This document shows positions 33,536 through 41,759 of a stretch of DNA of 64,000 bases, piece after piece. Under the pieces are notes generated by a model that ran no database searches, was not told the DNA's origin, and worked only from the letters and a program-made list of their open reading frames with translations. The position numbers and the translations under genes are program-made. Source of the stretch: Pohlia nutans (taxonomy: Eukaryota > Streptophyta > Bryopsida > Bryales > Mniaceae); NCBI GenBank assembly GCA_022496805.1, contig CM040086.1:2854501-2918500 (forward strand), written 5' to 3'. Positions within the stretch are counted from its first letter, which is position 1; every line of letters starts with the position of its first letter.

Positions 33536-33639
33536 CTCACTATTCACACACACAAAAAAACTCCCGACAATCTTCAAAACCCCAAGACCTCACTAAATCT
33601 CATCCAATCAAAGGTGGCGGTGGGGCACATATGCCCAAG

Positions 33640-33648
33640 CTCCCCTTT
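33640..33648 (-). other. Polypurine tract, unit 1
   Basis: In element orientation AAAGGGGAG lies two bases before the proposed LTR start TGGGC; it would prime plus-strand DNA synthesis. A longer purine run (33667-33684) lies just upstream and could serve instead or as a second tract. Copies lie at 41483, 49326 and 57169. Confidence 0.55.
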
Positions 33649-33916
33649 GAAGCTTCAAAGAAGGTACTTTTTCCCCCCCTTCCTATTCACACCTTTCAAA
33701 CTACCTAATCCTTTGATGATTTAATTAAAACGAAAGACAAACTATATGTACTATTTTCATTCCGCTACTCCATTCATTGAAAATACAAAGCTTAGAGCAT
33801 ATATGTACACGATGGAAGCATTTCCATCACGACATGCACCCTCTCTAAACCTGCACATCCTCCGGTATGTGCCACGTTTAGCCCTCCTCGCTGTCTTGAT
33901 TGTCATCAATTGCATC

Positions 33917-36900
33917 CTATAGTTCTTCATCTTCCTCTTCATCTTGTTGATCATCCTCTAGTTCTTCTGAATTGAAGTGTTCTTCAAGGTCTTCAAGATG
34001 AAACCTTCCACTTCTGCGAAAGATTTTGATGCGCTTTCCAGCTACTGGTATACATAGAGAAGTTCCATCTAACTCACGGAGTGAATAAGTGCCATTGAGG
34101 TGCACTTTAATCACTACATAGGGTCCAAACCATCTTTTTGCAAATTTTCGCACCGTGCTGTGTTGATGCTCCAATGTGCTATCAAATACAAGGACCCAAT
34201 CACCCTCTCTAATCTTCTTTCTTCTCATTCGGTGTGTTCTGTCAAAGCGCTCTTTGTTGCTCAGTCTTGCAGCTTTCATTTTCTCCAATGCAATCCCAAC
34301 ATCCTCTGGCAATCTTTCAAGTTGTTGGATGCGAAGCTCCAACAGTCTTTCTCTGCTTATGTCATCTTCCCATGCAAGAAACACCCATGTGGGAATATCG
34401 ACCTCCACCGGCATGATTGGTTTCTGTCCATACATTAGTTCTACAGGCATGTAACCGGTAACCGTACTGTGTGTGGTTCTATCAGCCCACAGAGCAAACG
34501 GTAGCAATTTTGACCACATCTTAGGCTTTCCTTTACAAGCTTTGACTAAAGCATGAATGATTGGGGGATGTCCCCTTTCAATCTTGCCATTGGCCTCAGG
34601 ATTGTAAGCCGTTGTCAGCTTCAATTGCACACCATATCGGTTGAAAAATTCCTTGGCTTCAGCAGCATTTAATTCTCCTCTGTCAGCTCTCATCCGACCA
34701 ATACTCCCGTACCGACTAAAAATGTCTTCAAGTATGAATCGGCAAACATTCACCGTTGTCTTGGTCCTCAAAGCTCTTCCTTCAACAAAATTTGAGAGTT
34801 CTTCTCGGGCCAAAACAAGGTATTTCATCCCCCACATTGCATTTGGCATAGCAACCAAATCAATCATCCATTGAAAATGGATTGCAATGGGATAGGTCGG
34901 ATGCAATTCGTCTCTGTGTCGTACCTTGGATTGTAATTGGCACACCACACAACAAGCTACAAATTCTTCAACATGTTTGTATAACCCCTTCCACCAATAT
35001 CTTTCCTTGATTTTTGTATAAGTGGCCCAAACTCCTCTATGACCGGCCCAAAGCGTATCATGAAATTCTTGTAAAACTTTGGTCTTGGTCTGAAAGTCTC
35101 CCACCACCCTCAATGGCATTTCACCAAGTCTTTTTGCTCTCTTCCATAAAACCCCGTCTTTCAACAAATATCCATAAGACTGATGTCTGATGTCTTTGAA
35201 TGTTTTATCCACCCAGCTTTCTTGCCGTTCCATGGTACTCAAATAGAGTCCAATGTCTCTTAATCTTCCTTCGTAGATCTCACTCTCGAAAGGCAAAGCT
35301 CCGGTGGATGAGCTTTCTCCATCTGTAATCATCACATAACCTCCATGTGACAATTCTTCATCACCTTCATTAGCCATCATATCCACTTCATTGAAATACC
35401 TTGCTCTAGACAACATATCGGCAACACAATTCTTTTTGCCTTCAATGTGAACTAAAACAGGGTTCAAAGATTTGATGTAGGCTATCCACCGCAACATTGC
35501 AATGTCTGGTGAAGAACAATTTGCTATCATCCCCAGCAAAGGCAAGCAGTCAGTTTCTAACACCACCTCCGCTCCAATCAAGTAGTTTCTGTCAGCTTTT
35601 AGAGCTGTAAGAGCACCATATAATTCTCTTTTCACTTGTGGATATGCTCTCTGGCGATCTGTCAAGATTCTTGCTCCAAATCGGATAGCAAATCTCTTCC
35701 CTTCTTCATCATCTTGTCCAATAGCCCATCCAATTGCAATTGGACTTGTGTCAACAGTCATAATCACCGGTCGTCCACAATTGTAGCTCACTTGTTTAAG
35801 AACCGGTGGTGACTGTAAAGTTCTTTTCAACTCTGCCATAGCCAAATCTTGCTCAATTTGCCAAACAAACTTGTTCCTCTTGCGTAATAGCTTGTATAGA
35901 GGTTCCGATATATGAGCAAAATGAGGGATCCAAATTTGATAGAAGACACAGGCTCCTAAAAACCTCTTTACTTCAGTGACATTGCTACAGGCCATCATTC
36001 TCCCAATAGCATCCACCTTCTTAGGGTTAGGTTTCCTTCCATAAGAACCACATAAGTGTCCAACTACCAAAATCTCATCAACCCCAAACTTGGACTTGTC
36101 AATGGAGAGGGTCAAGTGCACCTCTTCAAGTCTGCTCAAGATTTTTGCCACGTCTTGTATATGATTAATCACAAAAGCTCTGCAACCATCATCTTGAACT
36201 GTTAAGTCTCTTTCTTTCTCCTCGCACCCTTTTATGGGAATGTCATCCACAAAAGGTATGGTTTTGTCAGGCACAAAGTCTCTTAGAATTTGATTCATAG
36301 CACTCTGCATATGTGCCACTGAATTGGTAGCACCTTGAAGCAATGTACACATGCGCATCAATCCAAGTGGAGTCTTCATGGTTGTCAAATCTCTGCTCTC
36401 AGCAGCTAGTTGGAATTGATCATAGCCAGAATATAGATCTCCAATGGAATATATTGCATGCCCCGCAAACGCTTCTGCTACTTCATCAACAATAGGCCCT
36501 GAGCCTTTGTTTCTGATTGTTACTTTGTTTGCTGGCTGCATGTCTTGAATAAACCTCAATGCTCCTGACTTCTTTGGCACCGTGAACCATCGGTTTGAAT
36601 ACGGCGCCATTGAAGGCTCAAGTATGCCCATGTGCCTCTTTTCTTTGAGCAGCTCCACTAGTTTTGGAAGTAGAGCTCTAGGCACAGGTATAGGCTTTAA
36701 ATCCCATGGTACGTGTGGTACAGTAAAAATAACCATTGGTGTTACAACGTTTGGTTGTACACACCCAATTTCATCTGGCGAAGAAGCAAAGGCCTTTCCA
36801 TGCATAGAAAGCATGTCTTGAAATTTCTTCTTCTCCGGCTCAGTCAAGAAATCATCTCCTCCAATCTTCAAGTTTGCCAAAGTCTCTTTGGTGAACTTGT

Positions 36901-37435
36901 GTCCAATTCTTCTTCCTTCTCTCAAACTTGGCTCCTTCTCAGCTTGTTTGACATGTTTATCAGTGTCAGGTGGTAACTGAGTAGCCACTGGCTTCACCTT
37001 TTTGGCCACAGTTTTGTACTTTGTATAAACTGTAGCTTCTGACCTCCATTCATCAATTTTGGAATCACACAGCCTTGTCACTGCTGTAGAAATCTCATCA
37101 TACATTGAACTTGTATGAACATTGACAAAGCAATGAGTAGCCGTATTCGCATCCTTGTTTGTCTTTATATCTTGCAAAGTCTGCAAGATATCATCTGGCA
37201 TACCATTTTCTTCATAAATACCAGAAATGCCTTCATCTTCCTCTAGAACCTTCATTTTTTTTAGATTTTTCTCCATCTTTTTCACAAGCTTTCTATGTAC
37301 ATGGTCCAAGTCTTTGACATCAGAAAAGCTCACAATACCATCGTTTGTCACACTTGTAAATCCACACTTCACACCAGTATGTACAGTGGAGAATTTGTCA
37401 ATCTTACTTCCCTTAGCACTCGTGGATCCCCACAT
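33917..37435 (-). CDS. pol: Ty3/gypsy pol: RT, RNase H, integrase (unit 1)
   Basis: 1172 aa, intact. The first 200 residues have no recognised domain and no protease. Reverse transcriptase covers about 235-460: catalytic Asp333 in I-G-D-L-Y-S-G-Y-D and the F-V-D-D box at 395-398, where most families have Y-x-D-D. RNase H follows with acidic residues Asp562, Glu604, Asp629 and Asp673. Integrase has an H-H-C-C zinc site (His792, His799, Cys829, Cys832) and catalytic Asp859, Asp918 and Glu953, with 34 rather than the usual 35 residues between the last two. A GPY/F module lies at about 1101-1108, followed by a short acidic tail; I see no chromodomain. The ATG is 14 bases after the gag stop in the -1 register, and the frame is open about 50 bases upstream of that stop, so frameshift or reinitiation are both possible. 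Confidence 0.95.
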   Translation of the reverse strand: MWGSTSAKGSKIDKFSTVHTGVKCGFTSVTNDGIVSFSDVKDLDHVHRKLVKKMEKNLKKMKVLEEDEGISGIYEENGMPDDILQTLQDIKTNKDANTATHCFVNVHTSSMYDEISTAVTRLCDSKIDEWRSEATVYTKYKTVAKKVKPVATQLPPDTDKHVKQAEKEPSLREGRRIGHKFTKETLANLKIGGDDFLTEPEKKKFQDMLSMHGKAFASSPDEIGCVQPNVVTPMVIFTVPHVPWDLKPIPVPRALLPKLVELLKEKRHMGILEPSMAPYSNRWFTVPKKSGALRFIQDMQPANKVTIRNKGSGPIVDEVAEAFAGHAIYSIGDLYSGYDQFQLAAESRDLTTMKTPLGLMRMCTLLQGATNSVAHMQSAMNQILRDFVPDKTIPFVDDIPIKGCEEKERDLTVQDDGCRAFVINHIQDVAKILSRLEEVHLTLSIDKSKFGVDEILVVGHLCGSYGRKPNPKKVDAIGRMMACSNVTEVKRFLGACVFYQIWIPHFAHISEPLYKLLRKRNKFVWQIEQDLAMAELKRTLQSPPVLKQVSYNCGRPVIMTVDTSPIAIGWAIGQDDEEGKRFAIRFGARILTDRQRAYPQVKRELYGALTALKADRNYLIGAEVVLETDCLPLLGMIANCSSPDIAMLRWIAYIKSLNPVLVHIEGKKNCVADMLSRARYFNEVDMMANEGDEELSHGGYVMITDGESSSTGALPFESEIYEGRLRDIGLYLSTMERQESWVDKTFKDIRHQSYGYLLKDGVLWKRAKRLGEMPLRVVGDFQTKTKVLQEFHDTLWAGHRGVWATYTKIKERYWWKGLYKHVEEFVACCVVCQLQSKVRHRDELHPTYPIAIHFQWMIDLVAMPNAMWGMKYLVLAREELSNFVEGRALRTKTTVNVCRFILEDIFSRYGSIGRMRADRGELNAAEAKEFFNRYGVQLKLTTAYNPEANGKIERGHPPIIHALVKACKGKPKMWSKLLPFALWADRTTHSTVTGYMPVELMYGQKPIMPVEVDIPTWVFLAWEDDISRERLLELRIQQLERLPEDVGIALEKMKAARLSNKERFDRTHRMRRKKIREGDWVLVFDSTLEHQHSTVRKFAKRWFGPYVVIKVHLNGTYSLRELDGTSLCIPVAGKRIKIFRRSGRFHLEDLEEHFNSEELEDDQQDEEEDEEL

Positions 37436-37449
37436 TCCACGTGTGCCCT

Positions 37450-39867
37450 TTAGAAATCCGGGAAGTTTAGAGAAGTCGGTAGCGGAACCTCTCTGAGTTG
37501 AAGTCGATGCCTCTCATTGTCAGGCTTCACTGTTAAGAATTGCACTGACTTCTTCCCATCAAGACTCCTGATTCGGGCATAATGAGACCCGTTATCCAAC
37601 ACCTTGGTCTCCATTCTCGAAGCGGTGATGAAAGGTTGGCCCAAAATTACCGGATAGGCACTAAGGTTTTGAACAAAGAAATTTTTTTCAACTTCCACAT
37701 CTCCAATCTTTGTGGGTATCGCAGGGCAAGCTCCATGTAATCGAGTCCGCCCGCTATTGGCTGATTTCATGATCCAGCCATGGTCTATGTCAATTGGCCA
37801 TTTGCCCTTCTCATAGACATTCCGAGACATAATGTTGATCTCAGAACCATGGTCAACAAGGGCCAAAACATGTTCATCAAGCCCTCCCAGCTTCATTTTT
37901 GTCTCAGTGGTGGCTCTGGCCCAAAATGGTAGATCATACTCAATTCTTTCTTCATTTTCTCTCATGTTGGGAAGATCATAAGAGCACTCAAAAGTCTGTG
38001 TCTCATGGCCTTCATCCTTTGGAACTTCTTCTTTTTGAGTCACCTCATCACCCATCATGACAAATACTTCACCAATCTCCATCTCTTCCTCTTCGGTCAT
38101 GTGGGTGTCTAAAGCTTTGACCATCACAGCCTCAGCTGTCATTTGTCTCTTCCTCTTGATGATGTCAATGATTAGATCATGAAAATCTTTCTTTGCTATG
38201 CCAAGTGCTTCCCTCAAGGTGAATTCGATCTTGGCATCCAAGATCCTTTCCTCTAATATTCCCTTCATGTCAATAGAGGTCTCAATGTCTGACAGGAGCT
38301 TGTAAGTAGGCACTCTCCCCTTTGCCTTGCCAGAATCTCCTTTCTCTTGGCCCTTTTTGCTATCACTGGACTGCCCCCAATCCTTCTCAGGTAGTGGTGC
38401 ATCTCCTGGATGTACAGTGCTAGGGCTTGCTGTCTTTGAGCGTGTAGGAACCCTCTTCCTCATTTCTGTATCAGGATCATTTTGTAATTGAATTCTCCTC
38501 TTTGATACTGGCTCCTCACTATTCTCAGCGTCAAGTCTTCCACGTTTCTCTTCAACTGAGGCCTCATGCAGCTCATCAGTGTCCTTCCCTTCATTCATAA
38601 ATGCTCTGATGCTACTAGCATCTACTGGGTCTTCCCATCCAGTTGCTTTCCTGATGGCTTGAGCCCCTCTCTTCATCAGTACGTTTTCTTGAATAGATGA
38701 AGCACTAATTGAATGCTCCTCTATCTCAATGTGGTATGCATCAGCTTCATGCACTTGCACAGAGCTAGATCTTGCCATCCTTTCTTCCACAAGCCTCTTC
38801 ATTCCTCCTCTCCCAAAGTTGGTTGCCAACGAAGAGCCTGTAGAGGCATCATGAATCTTCCCATCTTTGTAGAAGACAAGAACATTCTTGAGTGTCTCTT
38901 CATAGGATTCACACCCTCTCAGAGTATGTTCAGTCTCCTCATCACACCAAACACACCTCCTTGCATATTTTCTAGCACCTTCAGATGGTTGTGAAGGAGA
39001 AGCTCCTCTGGCCTTCTTCAATTCACTAAACTCCACCCTTAGCTCTCGAAAACCCTTGATAAGCTCCTCAAGGGCATTTCCTTCAGTGCTCTTAGCAGCC
39101 TTGAAGGTGCTTCCCGAACTTGTTGACGGTGTCGGAGCAAAAGACACTTTAAGAGGCTTTGGTATCTGAATAGGCTCAGTATCACTCCTCCCTTCAACAC
39201 CTCTTGACCTTACACGCTGTTGTTTGGCCAAAAGAACCACGGTTTCTTCAACCCTCCTCCAATCGTTGGTGAAACCACCTTCCGTGGTACGATCTCCAAG
39301 TAGTAGAAGAAGTCTGTCTTCCAATGCAACATCAGTTGCTTGGAGGAAAAGCTCAGCCTTCCTGGAATCTAGAAGGCGTCTCTCTGCCATAGGTAATTGG
39401 CCAAACTTCTTCTCAAAATCTCTCAACAGCTCATTGGGACCCATCGTGTTTCCCGGCCGTTGCTCCACCCACTCAAGAAAAGATCTCTTCGTCATCCTCT
39501 CTGAGTCTTCATCAAAATACTCATCACGGAGCCGTTCAGCAAACTCCACCCATGAGACAACAGCTTCACGGATCTCTTGCACTCGGTCACGGATATAAGG
39601 CTCAACCGCCACATCAAAAGTGTGCATCATCTGATTGTCATCAGCCTGATGCACTTCCATCTCACAAACGTAGGTTCGCAAGAACTTAGAGATGTTCTTG
39701 CCATCAAACCTTCCAATCTTGGAAACAACAGCCTTGAGAGCCTTGGTGGCACCTTGTCCACCCTGAGTTGACCTCTGTTGCTCCATAAACAAGGCCAATG
39801 CCCCTAAAATGTTCTCCATCGGAAACTGCACTCCAACGGTGGCGGCAGTCTCTTCACGGTCTCCCAT
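37450..39867 (-). CDS. gag: Ty3/gypsy gag-protease (unit 1)
   Basis: 805 aa, intact. A capsid-like helical region spans about 45-220. A zinc-knuckle-like motif, Cys305-Cys308-His314-Cys319, has spacing C-X2-C-X5-H-X4-C instead of X4 before His. After a long charged linker comes a retropepsin-like domain: L-A-L-V-D-H-G-S-E-I-N at 668-678 and the flap/second motif V-I-L-G-Q-P-F at 740-746. The catalytic triplet is D-H-G where D-(S/T)-G is normal. Protease therefore sits in the gag ORF rather than with RT. The ATG lies only 51 bases from the LTR, so the leader between LTR and gag is very short. All four copies are the same length. Confidence 0.92.
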   Translation of the reverse strand: MGDREETAATVGVQFPMENILGALALFMEQQRSTQGGQGATKALKAVVSKIGRFDGKNISKFLRTYVCEMEVHQADDNQMMHTFDVAVEPYIRDRVQEIREAVVSWVEFAERLRDEYFDEDSERMTKRSFLEWVEQRPGNTMGPNELLRDFEKKFGQLPMAERRLLDSRKAELFLQATDVALEDRLLLLLGDRTTEGGFTNDWRRVEETVVLLAKQQRVRSRGVEGRSDTEPIQIPKPLKVSFAPTPSTSSGSTFKAAKSTEGNALEELIKGFRELRVEFSELKKARGASPSQPSEGARKYARRCVWCDEETEHTLRGCESYEETLKNVLVFYKDGKIHDASTGSSLATNFGRGGMKRLVEERMARSSSVQVHEADAYHIEIEEHSISASSIQENVLMKRGAQAIRKATGWEDPVDASSIRAFMNEGKDTDELHEASVEEKRGRLDAENSEEPVSKRRIQLQNDPDTEMRKRVPTRSKTASPSTVHPGDAPLPEKDWGQSSDSKKGQEKGDSGKAKGRVPTYKLLSDIETSIDMKGILEERILDAKIEFTLREALGIAKKDFHDLIIDIIKRKRQMTAEAVMVKALDTHMTEEEEMEIGEVFVMMGDEVTQKEEVPKDEGHETQTFECSYDLPNMRENEERIEYDLPFWARATTETKMKLGGLDEHVLALVDHGSEINIMSRNVYEKGKWPIDIDHGWIMKSANSGRTRLHGACPAIPTKIGDVEVEKNFFVQNLSAYPVILGQPFITASRMETKVLDNGSHYARIRSLDGKKSVQFLTVKPDNERHRLQLREVPLPTSLNFPDF

Positions 39868-39889
39868 AGCAACAATCTCACCAGTCGCC

Positions 39890-40267
39890 TCAAAGCTCTC
39901 TCAGTGGAAGCACCAATATGTCGGGTAGAGAGGAGCGCGCTCTGAGAATTCGCGGGGAATCTGGCTGCGACACGATGACCAGATAGCTTGGGAGATCGGT
40001 CTTGTCTTCAATTCTTGTACTCTTCAAATCTTCAAATCTCTTCCCAGTCCTATCCTGCAATGGCTCTAAAAGGTTTAAGGGTAAGGGTGGGGTAATAAGA
40101 AACCACGGGCCTCGGACGGGTAAAACGGGACGGCCAGACCACGAGCTGAAACCGTCCGAAAGATGGTTCCTAAATTTCAAACCCACGGTGACCAGCAAAC
40201 GTGCCTCACCGGTGGGAACAACATAAACACGACCGTGTGGGTGATCAATCCCACTTCGCCGCAACAA
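39890..40267 (-). CDS. Small ORF across U5, primer site and leader
   Basis: A 125-codon ORF begins inside the LTR, crosses the primer-binding site and stops 22 bases before the gag ATG, in a different frame. It is present in all internal units (47733-48110, 55576-55953, 63419-63796). In LTR 1 it runs into host flank instead. Near-identity of the copies means conservation is not evidence of coding. It may be an upstream ORF or chance. Confidence 0.25.
   Translation of the reverse strand: MLRRSGIDHPHGRVYVVPTGEARLLVTVGLKFRNHLSDGFSSWSGRPVLPVRGPWFLITPPLPLNLLEPLQDRTGKRFEDLKSTRIEDKTDLPSYLVIVSQPDSPRILRARSSLPDILVLPLREL
39899..39915 (-). other. Primer-binding site, unit 1
   Basis: Three bases inside the LTR, element-strand TGGTGCTTCCACTGAGA begins with the TGG that pairs with a tRNA CCA end. 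It is not the usual initiator-Met site TGGTATCAGAGC. The tRNA is not identified. Copies lie at 47742, 55585 and 63428. Confidence 0.65.
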
Positions 40268-41480
40268 AGTTTACAAAACAAAATTGAAAACAACTAGCCT
40301 CCAAAACCGGCTGGGAATAACAATAAAAAACAACGAGCCTCCAAAACCGGCTAGGAACAACAATAAAAGACAACGAGCCACAAGCCACAACACACAAATG
40401 TTCTCGTCTTCTTGTCTTGAAGTCTTCAAATCTTCTTCCTTTAAAGTCTCAAAGTGTTTAAAAACACAAAGAAACCTTCAAGGCAATCTTCTATTGTGGC
40501 TGCGAGCTTCTAATTGATGCTACAGATGGCTCAAGTCTCCAAAAGCTAAGTATAATAGCTTTTTGAAAAGCTAAAACAACAAACTGACACTCCTCAAAAT
40601 TTCAATTGAATCTAAGTTACTGTCCAAAAGTTATAAGAGAGCAAAGTGGAAGCTTTATTTTTCTTTTGACAACCAACCTCCGCCTCTTTATATCTTCATA
40701 ACTTTTGATATAAAGCTCTTACATACAAGTGCAATAGCATTTTGGAAAGTTAATGCAAACTACTACAATATGTATAATTTTTATAGAAACCCTAAACTCT
40801 GTCCATAAGTTATGGCTAATCAAAGTTTCGGTCTCTTTATTTTTAGAGAGTTTCAACTTCTCAACTTCAACACACAACAACTCCTTCAATAAAACTCCAA
40901 ATAGATTGAGTGATAGCAATCTGAAGAGCTAATCTCATAGGCTATCAGTCCTGTAGATTTCAAAAGAAATTATCACAGTGACCAAAAGTTATGGTCCTCG
41001 AAGTCTTAGCTTCCTTCTTTCCAAAGGCAGTCAACCTCCACGCCTTCACACCTTCATAACTTCCTCTTCGGAACTCCAAATCATAAAAGTAATAACTTTT
41101 TGGAAAGCTATTACAATGATACATACACTCTCAAAATTGCAAAGCAAGTTGATACACACAACAAAAGTTGTGGCTCGTCGAAACCTCTGCCCTCTCAATG
41201 GACGGCCAAGGGTTTCCACAAACTTCCAACCTTCACAACTTTTGCAATACAATTCCAAATTCAACTTATAAGATCAATTCGGAAAGGTCTCATTACAAGG
41301 AACAATCTCTCAAAATTTCAATTTAAACAAAGTCTTGCTCAATGAGCTACATCAAGTCGAAATTCTGCCTCCAAAGCTCTCACTATTCACACACACAAAA
41401 AAACTCCCGACAATCTTCAAAACCCCAAGACCTCACTAAATCTCATCCAATCAAAGGTGGCGGTGGGGCACATATGCCCA
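39919..41480 (-). repeat. LTR 2, shared by units 1 and 2
   Basis: Serves as 5' LTR of unit 1 and 3' LTR of unit 2. Marker variants are AAATCTC near 40034, GACGGCCAGACC near 40133 and CTGAAGAGC near 40921. Confidence 0.88.
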
Positions 41481-41482
41481 AG

Positions 41483-41491
41483 CTCCCCTTT
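41483..41491 (-). other. Polypurine tract, unit 2
   Basis: Same tract and LTR junction as in unit 1. Confidence 0.55.
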
Positions 41492-41759
41492 GAAGCTTCA
41501 AAGAAGGTACTTTTTCCCCCCCTTCCTATTCACACCTTTCAAACTACCTAATCCTTTGATGATTTAATTAAAACGAAAGACAAACTATATGTACTATTTT
41601 CATTCCGCTACTCCATTCATTGAAAATACAAAGCTTAGAGCATATATGTACACGATGGAAGCATTTCCATCACGACATGCACCCTCTCTAAACCTGCACA
41701 TCCTCCGGTATGTGCCACGTTTAGCCCTCCTCGCTGTCTTGATTGTCATCAATTGCATC

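Larger units (their letters stand above)
32076..33637 (-). repeat. LTR 1 (terminal, left edge of the array)
   Basis: It starts TGTCGGGTAG at the abrupt switch from unique flank to repeat, so this edge is exact. The other edge (33637) is inferred from a TG start right after the polypurine tract AAAGGGGAG in element orientation; a second possible TG lies about 8 bp further in. Length is about 1562 bp. It differs from the other LTRs at 32190 (AATTCTC instead of AAATCTC). Confidence 0.8.

Noticed and set aside
33135..33708. Small ORFs repeated in every LTR (for example the 97- and 69-codon plus-strand ORFs)
   Set aside because: They fall in the U3 subrepeats, antisense to the element, and repeat only because the LTRs are near-identical.
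33757..33954. 65-codon basic minus-strand ORF overlapping the pol stop
   Set aside because: It overlaps the pol end in another frame, is low-complexity basic, and lies in the untranslated region before the polypurine tract.
37227..39771. Plus-strand ORFs of 60-124 codons opposite gag and pol
   Set aside because: Antisense shadows of intact coding sequence with no domain of their own.
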